A stretch of DNA of 64,000 bases from Trebouxia sp. TZW2008 (taxonomy: Eukaryota; Chlorophyta; Trebouxiophyceae; Trebouxiales; Trebouxiaceae). Below are positions 10,821-23,600 of this stretch, piece by piece. The stretch spans positions 558,001-622,000 of the forward strand of contig BDIU01000287.1 in NCBI GenBank assembly GCA_002118135.1, given 5' to 3'. A program made the position numbers and the translations under genes. Below the pieces are notes generated by a model. That model had not been told where the DNA came from, searched no databases, and saw nothing but the letters and a program-made list of their open reading frames with translations. Every line of letters starts with the position of its first letter. The first letter of the stretch is position 1.

Positions 10821-12560
10821 ATGGCACACGCTGTACAAGGGTTCACGCCTGTTGCGTCTGTCAGCTCAATTGGCGATAGACGCTGCGCGAGCTTACATCC
10901 ACGCTCTCGCACTGCGACGTTTGTCTGCTCAGCGTCAAATCGACCTGATCGAGAGATAACACCAACACCTTCGAGTTCAAGACGGCGAGTGTTGTCCCAC
11001 GCGGTGGCATTGGGGCTGTGGCTTTCCAGGTGAGATGCGGCACTCATGCATGCAAGCATAGCCTACTGCACGCAATGCGCACCGCCGCTGGAACCGCAAG
11101 CGCTACTCCTGCTCTATAGCTTGTGAAATCGCATGGTTTCGGAGCCCATGTATCTTTTGGCTGTCATAGCAGGTCATAGCTTATAAGATCATGTGCTTTC
11201 GGACTTCATACATCTCTTGAATGTCAAAGTGCTCAGCAACTCCCCCTGACAGCTTCTACATTGGCCGCATGTCCAGTCCAAAGCTCGCACGAGCTGCTGA
11301 GAAGGCACCCTCAAGCCTTGGGACAGCAGCAAATGAACCATCATCGGTAGAAGACCTGTTTGTAGCTGAAGAGTTCAGCTTTGCACTACCTCCAGGATTC
11401 CGAGAACAGCCTATACTCCCTCCCAAGCCTGCAGCTCCAAGACCTGGATTTGGAACATTTGGTGAAAATCATCTTGCTTGTCATTACACATCAGATTCTC
11501 ATGGCTGCAAATATCAGTGCACATGCTGGCCTCTCGCATGTGCTCAGCTTGTCTGATTGTCGTTTCCCAGCTGCCTCTATGCACAGAGGCTCCCATTATG
11601 ACACTCAACAGCATAGGTGTTCCTTTTTTGTTCTATGGCCATTGTCAATGTACTGACAGACGCGTTCACCTCATGCAAAAGTGTTCTGAGACTCACAGCT
11701 AGGTCCTGAATTGCAGAAAGACAGGTGGGGGCTGCCCCTCAGTCCCCAATCAAAGCTAAATTCACAGCAGACAACGGCGCCCAAATTAGTGTGGTTGTCA
11801 GACCGGCAGCTGAAATTCGGCCAACTTTCTTACAGGTCTAGTCACTGCTTCATTTTGCATGGGTCAGAGCCAAAACAACTTTCACCTTGTCTTTGACATA
11901 AGCCTCACAGTTGATGGCAATAGTGATGTTCTTTGGCTTTTCCCCTCTGCTTTCCACCCAGCCCAAAGGTTGGCAAGGCGTGCAGTGATTGACTGTTATG
12001 GTGCCGTACAGGTCACTGATATCAGTCAGTATGGAAACATTGCAGAAGCGCAGTCGGTGCTGGTGCCTAAGGGATGCAGGGTGGTAGACAAAAGCACTGA
12101 AAAGGTGCAGAAGCCTCCTAGGATCACAGGCACATTAGCGGGTACTGTGAACGTGAAACCTACCACCATTTACAGGTGTGATGTGCATACGCACTCTTGG
12201 ACCTGACTTGCTAAGCTGGATCATGGGCCATGCATGACTTTGCAATTTTGCTGTTTACTCAGCAGTTGTCCATGCAAAGCTTTTGAATGTGCTCTTTCAC
12301 TGCAAGTCAATGTGACAACTAGCAACGCTCAAGCTTCATGCATGGGAAAGTTATTATTTATAAGGGGAGTACGCAAGGTTTGTCATGCCTGTGCCTGCAG
12401 GTACGAGTTTGTAACGGGCAATGGTTTTCACGCAGTCATGGCTGCAGCAGCATCTAGAGGCCAGGTGTATGTAGCAGGAGGTACTGCTCCAGATGCACAG
12501 TGGCAGGGATCAGCACCTGCTCTGCGCAAGGCTGTTCAGTCCTTCAAACTATTTAATTAG
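10821..12560 (+). CDS. PsbP-domain protein, probably thylakoid lumen
   Basis: Exons: 10821-11029, 11253-11461, 11717-11835, 12012-12175, 12401-12560; phases close to 286 residues. Exon 1 is a chloroplast targeting sequence rich in Ser, Thr and Arg, ending with an RRR run and a hydrophobic stretch (VLSHAVALGLWL), consistent with a two-part lumen signal. Mature features are DNGAQISVVVRPA, VTDISQYGNIAEAQSVLVPK and the C-terminal YEFVTGNGFHAVMAAAASRG, VYVAGGTAPDAQW and ALRKAVQSFKL, which match the end of PsbP-family proteins. PsbP relatives tune photosystem assembly or water oxidation; which subfamily this is cannot be settled, and it is not classic PsbP. The start was chosen as the first ATG of the targeting sequence. 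It converges on the next gene, 155 bases away. Confidence 0.85.
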
Positions 12561-12715
12561 GCCTACTTTGCTAAATCTAACCTTTTTTGACATTCTTGAC
12601 CAGACTCAGCTGACAGGCTGTCAGTACAAGACATAAATTCAAGAAATACTATCTATTGTGATTGTTGTTACCTTTTCAATGACTTTTGCTGATTGCCAAG
12701 CGGAATTTGAACACT

Positions 12716-15700
12716 TCACTGACTGCCTAAAGGCTCTTTGAAGCATTCTGGCAAAACCTCATCACCAGAGCTGTACACACTGCCATCGTCAGACAATTCA
12801 GAGCTTTCTGCAGACAGCAAAGCATCTACAGCTGTGTCAAACGTCCTGCTGGGCTGCTGCATGGCTGGTGTACCTGCATTTGGAATGGCTTGCAATTGTA
12901 TTGCCTCAACGGCTGAGCAAGCAGTACTGCTCCAAGTAGCAGTGTCTTCAAAGTCCCAAGGCTGCTGCTGACCGAAATTGCCGACATGAGCACCCAGTGG
13001 GCTCCACAGTGTGAGGCCATGATCAGTAGAGGCTGAAGTAACAAAGCCACTGCCAGGGATTTTGCTGTGCTGCATCCACTGCAAGGCTGAAATGCTGCCT
13101 TTGTGAGCCTCCCAGCGCGCTATCTGCTGAATAACCTGCATTTTCATTTGACTATTGAAGTTTGATTCAAACAGCTGGCATGTCAGGGATCATGTGCAGT
13201 GCAGGACAGGCAGGTGGAATGACAGACAGCAGCTGCAAGGCATGTGGCTGAATTGTAGCCAGCCTGCTATGAATTGGCTGTGTCAGCATGCAATGTGCTC
13301 AGTGTTCAGCACATGACCTACACACTAAGCCTGCACCGTCTCAATCACACACTGTACATATGATGCATGAATGATCTGCACCATCTCAAGGACACACTGT
13401 TACATATGATGCACATGAAGCATGTTGCAGACAAGCCTGCATAGGACAACCATGTTCTACAGCACTGCGACGCCAAGCATGCATATCTTCAGCAACAGCA
13501 GACCGCATTGAGCAGTCCCAGAAGGTTTGCACCCAGCTGGCAGGCGTCAAGGTTGCAACAGCTCTTTTGAGCAGACATGAAAGATCGAGAAGCCTGGTCT
13601 CACCTGCTTGTTGTTCCTGCTGCCTTTCCAGCCAGCAATGGTGTATGTGTAAATGAATCCAGCTGAGTCTGACACCACCAGATAAGTCTGAAATGGGTCC
13701 ACACACACTGCAGTCAGGCTGCTGTCCTGACTGACTTGCACCTCAGCCAGCAGATGCGTCAGCTTCACATTCCACAGCCGTAGGTAGCCGTCTGCACTGA
13801 CTGCTGCCAGCACATATGGCAACCTCTTCCCAATGAAAACAACCTGTGCAACGAACACAACCTGAGGACAAGTGCTCATGCATCTTGTTCTGAGGGCTGA
13901 CAGCAACACAGGCAGTGCAGTCAACCTGGCAAGCGTGATGATGATGATAATAATCATCATACCACTGACAGTAGTGATGATCTTGATTTTCTGTGACGCG
14001 CTAAAACTTCAGCAGCAGTAAGGCAGTGTGCCACAGCGTCCAATAGTTCAACATGCTGAGAAGCTGACCAATGTGAAATGCAACAAAAGCCCGCATTTGG
14101 ACTCAAGATGCACATCTAACAACATCACATACCTGCGGCCCATCAAAGTGTACAAACAGCGGGACCGTGGACCGGCATGACTTGATGCTGAAGTGCATTC
14201 AAACAAGGTGCACCTGCTCTATACAACGCTCCTGTAGGCCAGTGCGCTTGTGGCTGGAAGGAGACAAGTGGGCAGAGACTGCGCCACTGTCGGTATTCCA
14301 CACCACAATCAGGCCATCATAGCCCCCTGTCACCAATGTGTGATTCCCCTGCATGGCATGCTGATCTATGTTCAATGGGGTAACGTGCTGAGTCTATTTC
14401 AAGCTAGGAGTTTGCAGCCTTTGACTACAGTCATCTGGCACAAAGCTGTGTTGGCCATCATTGGGCCCAATGATGGCCAAATTAAGCCATCAAAAGATTC
14501 GTTGTTACACCTCTCTTGAGCCCCAACAGGCCTGACGAAGGACAGCCAATGAAAGGAGATTGCATGAATGCATAAAGCAATGGATGCATGCACACTTGGG
14601 CCAGTCAATGCGCATGCAGATGAGCCAACACACAATTGCTTTAGTGCACAACTGAATGAAAGCCTGCGTGCATGGACAACTGCAGGTAGCAACCTGCATG
14701 TATACACAGGCAACTGCAACAGGCAACCTGCATAGCTGCAGTGAGGATGTCAGAGAAGTGACCCATCTGGGTGGGGGCCTGGCGGGCGTGCTTGGGGTCT
14801 GGCACCACGCGGCATGCCTCCAAGGGGCGCTTGTCTGACTTGGCATCCTCATAGAAGACCAGGCACCTCTCCCAGCCTGTTGTCACTATGAACTGCCTCT
14901 TGAGCATTGTCTGCAAATCACCAGGAGACTTGAAGTTGGCATGTCTCCAAATTGCACCTTTTACGCATCTAAATTGCACTGGAAGACAGCATTACTGCAA
15001 GGAGCGCACAGATAGGCACTGAAGGCTAAACAGGTCTTGTTGCATTTGTGTGCAACAACCCAGAGCTGGGCTTACAACAGAACTTTTATGGATGTCAGTT
15101 GTTGAGATGGCATGCTTGTATGCTCTGCTGAGTGTAGATGCATGCCCCCAATGCATCAGGCAAGGGACACTCCGCAAATGCCTCAGACAGTATGTGCACA
15201 GTCTCAGCCAACGGTGCTCGATTTGGTCACGCAGGGATGCCACAGCTGAGGGCTGACCGTGAGACAGATGATGCCAGTGATCTCCTGGTTGCTGATAGGA
15301 ATGAGCTCTCTCAAGCACTCACCGCTTGAGAAGTTCCAGATCTGCAGCAACAGCATCACAGATGTCTCTGCCAAATAGAGCCTGTACAGCAGCTATGCTA
15401 AACAGCCAGCCCTCTGACATGCACAAGCAGTATCAGCAGACACAGCAGCACATAGAGTGCTGCAGCTTGGTGGGGGAGACCAATATGCTAGCTGCCTATT
15501 GATGGGCTTAAAATCAGATGCAAATTGTGCAATGCCAAATGCTCTCTGGGTAGTAAGTCAGCTGCAGATGTTGATTCCTGCTCAACATGGTCATCCCAAG
15601 CTCTAAGCAAAGGCACCCAAAAGGACTGTAAGGCTGCATGGCTACCTTGACGCCGCCATTCTCACAGCCTGTGATGAGGCGCCTGAAGTTGAGGTCAAAG

Positions 15701-18700
15701 GCCATGGAGGTGATGCGTGCATCATCATGTGCTTTAGCCCATCGCACCCTGAGCGCCCCTGTAGACACCTGCACAACCCTTTTGTAAGCATGCACGCTGC
15801 TTTGTTGGCATGAACCTTAAAACATTTCTGTTTGCTTCTGCATCTTGACTGCAAACTACTACATCAAAAGTTGACTTGGTGGCAATGGGCTCACCAGAGA
15901 AGCTGCCATCTCTGCGCTCACCATGTATTGCCTGACTCAACCGCATCAGGCAGACATCCAACCCACAAGGGACAAACGTTTCACTAGACTTGTGCAAGCA
16001 AGGCCTGAATGTACTTCATAGCACAGTGGCAGAGCCTTGCATGATTGCACACCCAGACCTTGGCAGTCTAACTGGAGCCAAGTCTTCCTTGTCAACAGAG
16101 TTTGAACAGCATGTTTGAGTAGACACTCCATGCTGTGCAGAATGTCAGCCCTAGGACCAGTGCTGACAAGACACACAGGTTGTATATCAGACTTGGATGC
16201 TGCCTGACAAAAGACGTGAGTGCAAGGCAGAAGCCAGCATGGTATCCTCACCTTCCAAACGCAGATCAAGCCTGACTCGTCAGCACTAATGGCTTCTTGG
16301 TAGACAGAGTTGTAGACAAGCTGGCAGACAGGGTGAGCATGCCGCCTGAGGCTGCTATCTGGCTTCAGCAACACAGCCTTCCAAGCCTGCATTGCCACAT
16401 CAGCCTTTCTTGAATGCATACATGTTCAGTTTAGCTCAATTTGTATATGGTGTTTCCAAAGGGTCCTGTGATGTTGCTGTGGTGGCTGACCATGATCGCC
16501 TCAGGCTGCTGTCTGGCTTCAGCAGTGCAGCCTTCCGAGCCTGCATTGCCACATCAGCTTCTATCTCACACCACGATCTCCATCTTGACTGTATTTGTTT
16601 GCAATGTTTCGAGAAAGTTTTGATACTTTTGCCATGGTGGCCAATTGCGGGCAATACACATACTTCAGCATTGAGCCTAAACATGGTGCACCTGAGCATT
16701 GTATGGGCAATAGTATACGTATCTGTCTGCCATGACATAGCCTGTTGCCATCACAAACGCAGGAGAAGACAAGATGCTCGAGAGACATCGCAATTTGGCA
16801 AAGGGATGCTTGTAAAAAAGCATCTACAGTAGATGGATGCACAGCTTCATGCGTTTGTCATCTCAGATGCTACCTGCAAACCCTGCTGCTTATTGCGCAA
16901 TATGGTTGGCCATGGTATGTGGTTTATACCAGTCATACAGGAGTCACTGCAGGAGCGATGCAGTACCTTTGGCAGGACTGATCCTGATAGCAGCTGCTTT
17001 TCCTTGGGGTCATACAGAAGGCAGGTGAGTGCATCCTCTGGCCTATGCTGCTGCTTGTCTGTCATTGTCTGCAGACACCGGTTGTTGCGGATGTCCCATA
17101 CCTACATGTGCAGTGCACCTCAAAACCCCCTACCCTTCAGCCAGATTACATGATACTCTCATGCCTGACGAGGTTGATCTGCTTATGCTGATATCCAATT
17201 GCAGTGCAAGTCTAATAAGAGTCTTATTAGCAGCAGTTTCTGGTGAATTCAATTTTTGCTTCTAAAGTGTTCTTGTGAGCTGCTTGGACTAGCTGACACC
17301 AAGAGTGTAAGCATTTGCAAGGCGGACAGTAAGAAACCTGACCTTGATGACTTTGTCTGCACTCAGGGAGATGATCTGATTGCTGCGCTCATTGATGGCG
17401 ATGTGGGTGACGGGGGCAGCATGGCCCTGCACACACTGCATCTTGTTACGATTGTATTCCTCTGCTATAGAGCTTCAACTCCCTGCATGCTGCATGAACA
17501 CAAGCAGGTCTGCAATGTGCTCAAGCCCAACAGCCAGCAGGCTCAGCAAGACACTCATAATGTTTGCAGTGTCAGTAGCAACCTTGATGCCAAGTCAGCT
17601 GTGGCTTTGCAATGCCCTGACAGAGAAAACAGGGTTTGCCTCATTCGAGTATTGCCTAAAATCTCAGTTGTTGCAGCATGCATTGACAGCAACTTCAACA
17701 GCAGAAACAATTAGACAGACAGCATACATAGGTCATCATTGGACAGCTTGATTACTTGCCTTCAGTGTGGCCATGGCTTGCAGCTGAAAGGGGTTCCATA
17801 ACATGACATTACGGTCCAAACCCCCACTAGCAATGAAGCTGTACGCTCTGCTCCAGTCAACAGCTCTGACCCCCTGAGTGTGCCCTTCAAGATACTTGAC
17901 AGTCACCCTGGCCTCGACGTCTGCCAGGCACAGCCTTTTGTCCAGGGAGCAGGACAGGATGCTGTTTAGCTCGCTGATGTACTTCAGCTGACAGACCCAG
18001 TCTGAGTGCAGCAGCTGCCGCCAAACCTGTCCTAGGCCCCACCTGCATCAGTCTGAAGTAATTTTGTCTGACCTGTGTAAAAAACAAATGGGTTTTCCTT
18101 GTTGCGTCGATGTTATCTCCCCCTTTCAGAAAAAGGAATCTGAGCAACATCTGGCAAGCAGTACCCCAAGTCATAAGCCAAGCAGATACACAATTGGAGA
18201 TAGCTGATCATGGCGCTCCAAATGCAAGCATGGAGTGGCAGGTCATGCAGCTATGCAGCTGCTGTGCAGCATGACACCATCTGGTTGTAGACATTCATTG
18301 GCAGCTTGACGGCAGAACTTGGAGTTGAGCATTGCAGTGTTCAGGACCACTGAATCACCATACTCTCCATTTCAGCGATTGATACTCTCAAATACTTGCG
18401 TATTGAGTATTACGTACTGGCGCTGACGTATTGCGTATTTTGTAAATTGCACTGCATCTCAGTGATCCACACTCTCAAATACTACGTATTGCGTATTGAG
18501 TATTACCTATGGTGATTCACTGTTCAGGACAACAGTGCAACTCTGAGCAGCTGACATCTGTGTGGTAAAAGTTGTTGCAAGTTGACTGCAACTTGCTTGT
18601 CACTGCCTACTGCTATGGGCAGCTCTCGGAGCATCTGTCAAACTGAGACACAGCATGCACAGACATCGTCAGCTGACCTGTTCTCACTTCTTTTTGGCTC

Positions 18701-20288
18701 ATGCGCATTCTCCTGCAGATTGAAAACTGAAACATAGCCCCCAATGTCACCAATAGCTAGGACCTCCTCTGTTGCAGACGTAGGCCTTCGCCAGCAGTCC
18801 ATGCACACTGAAGTGTGCGCTAGCTCTGGCACACTGCCACACAGCTCCATGCCCTGCAGTCCAGGCCTGTCATCTACTGTGCGATGATGTCTTGTGACAA
18901 AATTGGCAATCAATCTGCGCCTCAGCAAATTAGTCAAGTAGATCTGAAGCTGTCTGCAGCTGAGGGTCTCCAAAGCTGTCATCTACTGTTTGCAACATGT
19001 TGTTTGCATTGCTCAGGCGCAGTAACAACCAATTGCCAATGATGTCTGCTGGAGTAGTTGCAAAGATGCTCAAAACTTAGCATCAAGTATATATGGTAGC
19101 AAAAGATGCAGAGAAGCAGTTGCTACTCTGCTCAGCATGACTGGCATGGCACTGGGCACAGGCATACCTGAAGTTCATATATGCTGATGTTCCTGGCATA
19201 GGACGCTGTGCACAGTTTGTAGCTGACAGGCGTTGCAGCTGCTGTGGTCAGCCAGGCATTGCCTGTGCGCACAGTGCCATTATGCTCCAAGCCCTGTCAG
19301 CAAGTCATGTGACAATCTCAGAATGGCTTGCTTGGTTTCAAATCCACAGAGTCAGCTGAGTTTGAGGTGGTGGGAAGCATGTTGAGCTTTGTGGGCGGCT
19401 TGATCAATATGAGGGCAACCTGACATTGCATTGGTGTGTTGTGCAGCATGGGCACACACTGCACAGCAGACTGAATGCGTGTTGTTATGTAATGACAATG
19501 TCAGTTTGGGCGCAGCACCTTTGCGGACCAGAAGCGAAAGGTCCCATCCTTGCCAGTTGTAACATACTGCTCCTTGACATGGCCCTTAGCTGGTAAGTTG
19601 ATGATGCTCGTGATCATATGAGCGTGTCGCCTGTAGCCTGACACATCTTCAGGCTCTGTTGGAAAGCCATATGATGTTGACTCCTCCCCTCCACGCAGAC
19701 TGTGGCAAACGTACATGCTTGTGTCAACTCAAGGACAGCGTCAGGGCAGGGATCAGCAATTTTCTGGAACCAAAAACAGCAGCATGTTGGAGTCCAACAA
19801 ATTCATAACAACAGCTTGTCTGCGTGCATGACTCTCACCTGGCTGCACTATCATTCTCGAGAAGGATGTAGGTGGAGAACTCCCTCCAGTCCACAGTGCC
19901 GTCAGCATTTGCATCAATTCGAGCGAATAATCTGCGCAATGCATCTGGTCCATCTCCGTCGTCGGTCTTCAAAACCCCTTGGAAAGCTACCACAAACTCA
20001 TTGACATCTAGAGTGCCACCCTTGTCTTGATCTGCTTTGGCAAAGACTTCTTTTGCTCTCAGTAACCTCTGCAGAGTGCCACCAAGGACAGCTGAGAGGG
20101 CGACCTAGCGAAAGCATATGACTCACAAGCGCTGGCGTCAATACCTCGAGATTTAGTTCGTTGTCTGCACTGTCTGTTGATAGGTTTGTACGAGCAGTAA
20201 GAATCCCAGCAGGAAGAGATTTGTTGTCTAGCTTGCCTGCGCCTTTGAGCTTGAGACTTTTTGCTAGCTTGCTAGCAGACGCCGTCAT
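12716..20288 (-). CDS. EF-hand plus WD40 repeat protein (WDY/WDR49/WDR64 type)
   Basis: Main exons: 20288-20145, 20104-19839, 19717-19519, 19293-19168, 18943-18678, 18001-17761, 17426-17343, 17101-16967, 16386-16252, 15768-15646, 15341-15258, 14910-14728, 14348-14214, 14180-14133, 13843-13604, 13135-12716. The N-terminus has EF-hands: DQDKGGTLDVNEF and the canonical DANADGTVDWREF. Two propellers of WD40 repeats follow (FRFWSAK, VMLWNPFQ, VWDIRNNRC, LICVWK, IWNFSSGECLREL, IVVWNTDSG, LRLWNVK). The end SASTDHGLTLWSPLGAHVG followed by FGQQQPW is the hallmark of this family. Between 18678 and 18001 a small exon is unresolved because the phases do not join. One intron has a GC donor (CTGAAG|GCAAGT, 17760). 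Animal relatives are testis or cilium linked; calcium binding is likely. An upstream first exon in 20289-20512 is possible. Confidence 0.85.
16490..16558 (-). pseudogene. Decayed copy of a WD40-protein exon start
   Basis: The minus strand reads AATGCAG then ARKAALLKPDSSLRR, against AWKAVLLKPDSSLRR in the true exon at 16386-16252. The copy then breaks into unrelated sequence. It is an acceptor-side copy about 170 bases upstream of the working exon. Confidence 0.8.
18339..18530. mobile_element. 174-base inverted-repeat element with 9-base target duplication
   Basis: GTTCAGGAC occurs at 18339-18347 and 18522-18530 directly flanking 18348-18521. The element ends are inverted: ACTGAATCACCATA on the left, and AGTGAATCACCATA as the reverse complement of the right end (13 of 14). 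Inside are two similar blocks around CTCTCAAATACT and GCGTATTGAGTATTAC. Inverted ends with a 9-base direct repeat fit a Mutator-like non-autonomous element. It sits in an intron of the EF-hand/WD40 gene. Confidence 0.8.
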
Positions 20289-20694
20289 TGGCGCTCCATT
20301 TGTGAAGACCAAGCTGAAGTGATTGCTGTGTGTTCAGGCTGGGTAAAAATGGTAGAACCAAGTTGCACCTCGCCATCTGGATGAATGAAGGGATGGTTGA
20401 AGATTTCAGCAGCAGTCGGTCCGCTCAGCTTCAGCAATTCATTAGTGCGCATGCAGAAGCCGTTGACCGGACGCAGAGCTGGCGGTAAGCACTGCGTGTT
20501 GCAGCGGGCCACTGTTCAAGCGCCAAAGCTTGCGGTATTGACGAAGGCCAGTGACGCGACAGTGGCTCGGCTGATCACGCTGCTGCCGCACCGCCATCAC
20601 CAGTCTGCCAAGTTAGCTCACGTTGACTTGGGCGCGTCTCAGACATTTTCCGTGAGCGCAATTTGCGGGAAGGGCCGCCTCGGAAGCATCCGCG
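20289..20694. promoter_or_regulatory. Region between divergent WD40 and cysteinyl-tRNA synthetase genes
   Basis: The 406 bases between the start codons presumably hold both promoters. A minus-strand open frame (20512-20285) with MRTNELLKLSGPTAAEIF could be an extra first exon of the WD40 gene, but I cannot join it in phase. Confidence 0.45.
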
Positions 20695-23600
20695 ATGGCC
20701 GATATAGACAGGCACTGGAACCATCCCACTGGCTTTGAAGCAGCGGTGCAATCGCCAGTACCGCTTCCACAGATATACAATAGCCTCAAGGACAGCAAGC
20801 AAACACTTGTGCCTCGAGGCGGTCCTAGCAGCAGGCAGCTGTCCTGGTATGAGTGTGGGCCAACAGTGTATGACAGCGCACACATGGGACATGCCAGAAA
20901 CTATGTCACCTTTGACATAGTCCGACGCATCTTGGAGGACTACTTTGGCTACAGCATCTTGTATGTCATGAATGTCACCGATGTGGATGACAAGATCATC
21001 AGACGTGCCAAGAGAAATTACCTGCTACAGCAATACCAGAAACAGCACACTGACAGCAAACAGGTGTGTTGTTCCTGAACTCAAGCCATTAGCCAATTTT
21101 GACTTGCTTGTGACATTTGTTCTGCAAGCCTTGGCATGCCAGCTGGCTCATGGTCCATGCTTTCCAGGTGTTGGCAGAGGCGTACAAAACGCTCAAAGAC
21201 AGCATTGCTGCCCAGACCAGTAAACTCTCTGCAGCTCAAAGAGAAGCTGAAGAGGCAAGGAACACAGCTACGTCAGCTCGTGCTCAGGTATAGCAAGCTC
21301 ATCATCAAATTATGCACTTGAAGTATATAGCTTTCTTTTGCTTTGTTTGCTCCATCTGTAATTTTAGCGGCAAGAATGTGCATTCAGCAGAGTGGTGCAA
21401 AGCTGCCACAGCCCTTGCAGGCAATCCTCTCCTTGCATTAGGTTGTGTGCACTCTTATTTTCAAATCTCCCAGTCTTCGATACTTGTTCTTGCACAGCAA
21501 CTGAAAGAGGCCTCCAAGAAAGAAAAGCTAGCCAAAGAGTTGGAAACAGCAGCGTCACAAGAACAGCTGAAGCTCAAACAATGGCAAGTTGCTCAACAGC
21601 GGCTGGATGACAAAGGTACATGCTGCCATTTGCCCAGGTTCCTGACTCAAATAGCATTTGTGCTGTTGTTTTGCAAGCTGCATTAAGCCTGACACCTATC
21701 GTCGTGAGCTTTGCAGGTAGTCAGGCTCGTGTGGCAGACATATTGATCATTGCTGGAGATAGTATAGGAGATCTGCTAGACAAGCAGCTCGGACATACAG
21801 TCACAGACAAAGACATTTTCAGGTGCAGTAATGTCTGCAAGCCATTGGAATCACAGTCAGCTTTCAGCTTAGAGCAACAGCTCAATCTCAAAGTTGGCTG
21901 GTCGATCAGCAGTGTGCTTGGTCTGATCAGCAGCGCATTCATAACATATTTGATGTGCTGCGCTAACATACGGCGACCTTGTGTGGCTGCATTGATTACA
22001 TTGACTGTTATGCCATACAGACATTTGCATGCAGCCTGTCCAATATGCAACATCCGCCAGTGTCATCGCCAAGCTGCTTATGCACAGCACATGTGCCATG
22101 CTGCTGGTGCAGGCAGCATGCTGCCCGCTATGAAGCAGAGTTCCTAGAGGATATGGATGCCCTAGGATGCCGCAGACCAGATGTCATGACCAGAGTCAGC
22201 GAGTACATTCCTGAGATTGTTGAGTACATCAAGACCATCATGAGCAATGGCATGGCGTATGAGAGCAATGGCAGTGTGCACTTTGACACGCAGGCGTTCA
22301 GGTGCCCACCATTTGCAACCTCTGCTCAGATACAGCTGGGACCATGCAGGATGTTGTGCGCCTGTGCTGACAATGTGTATCTAACAGTCGAGCAAAAATG
22401 CTTCCCTCTTTGATGCTGGCATATTCACCTGAAATTTTTCCCATGTGACTGCATTCTCTGACTACATGTCCATGAACTAAGTGCTTGTATACCTCATCTG
22501 TTGTGATCCATGCACTGTGCTATACCAGGTGTGACATGAGGCCCGGCCTGCATCAGCAACATATCAAGACCGTTGATATGCTCAGCTGTCATTGTGAGTC
22601 TTTGACAAATCTGCATGTTGTGATCCTCAATATGATGCTTTGTTGTCCTCCTCATATAAATAACAGAATAATAAATTTACTGTCTTAGGGACCCAGCAGG
22701 GGGTTATACACACAATGTCAGTTCAAAGTCAATGCTATTCTACTGCATGTGACAGCCAAGCTTGCTGTGCCCATGCTCTTAAACAATTTAAGATGTCAAT
22801 TGGTGGGTTGCGCAAAACATAATTCCTATGAAAACAGCATTTCCTAACCTACCTTCCAAGCAGGCTGTGTTTGCTAGTGCTCAAAAGGAATGCTACAGAG
22901 ACATCTGCATGCTTAAACCAGGACAAATGCCTAGCCCGAATGTGGGTATGTGCTGAACATTCATGAGAGTGCTTGCTGTCTTGCAGGAAAGCTGGTCATG
23001 TGTACGGTAAGCTGAACCCCTGGGCTGTTGGGTCAGCAGCTTTGGCTGCAGATGACCCTGACACCAGGCAGGGTGATGGCGAGAAGCGCCATCCAACAGA
23101 CTTTGCCTTGTGGAAAGCAGCCAAACCTGGAGAGCCCGCTTGGGACTCCCCTTGGGGTGAAGGTCGCCCAGGTGCCGCATTCGCTTACCCCTCCTTGCAG
23201 CTTTGACATTTTCTCTTTGCTTGTTTTGTTTTTTGAAAGTGTGCTGAAATTGAAGAGCCCTCTTGGGACTCCTCTTGAGGTGAAGGGCGCCCAGGTACAG
23301 CATTCACTTACGCCTCCCTGCAGCTTTGATATTTTCTCTATGCTTGTTTTGTTTGTCAAAAGTGTGTTTGAAGTTGTTTAGCTCTCTTGGGACTCCCCTT
23401 GAGGTGAAGGGCGCCTTGGGGTGAAGGGCGCCCAGGTACAGCAGTCAGCCGTCTCTCCTTGCAAGAGAGAAGAGAGAAGAGGCATCCGTTCTAGCTCTGA
23501 TGCTGTCGCGCACAGTGTATACAGCTCAGCATTGTTCCCTTGCCTCACTGCCATTTCAGTTGTCTGCGACTGGAATGACAGGGTCTGGGTGCCACAAACT

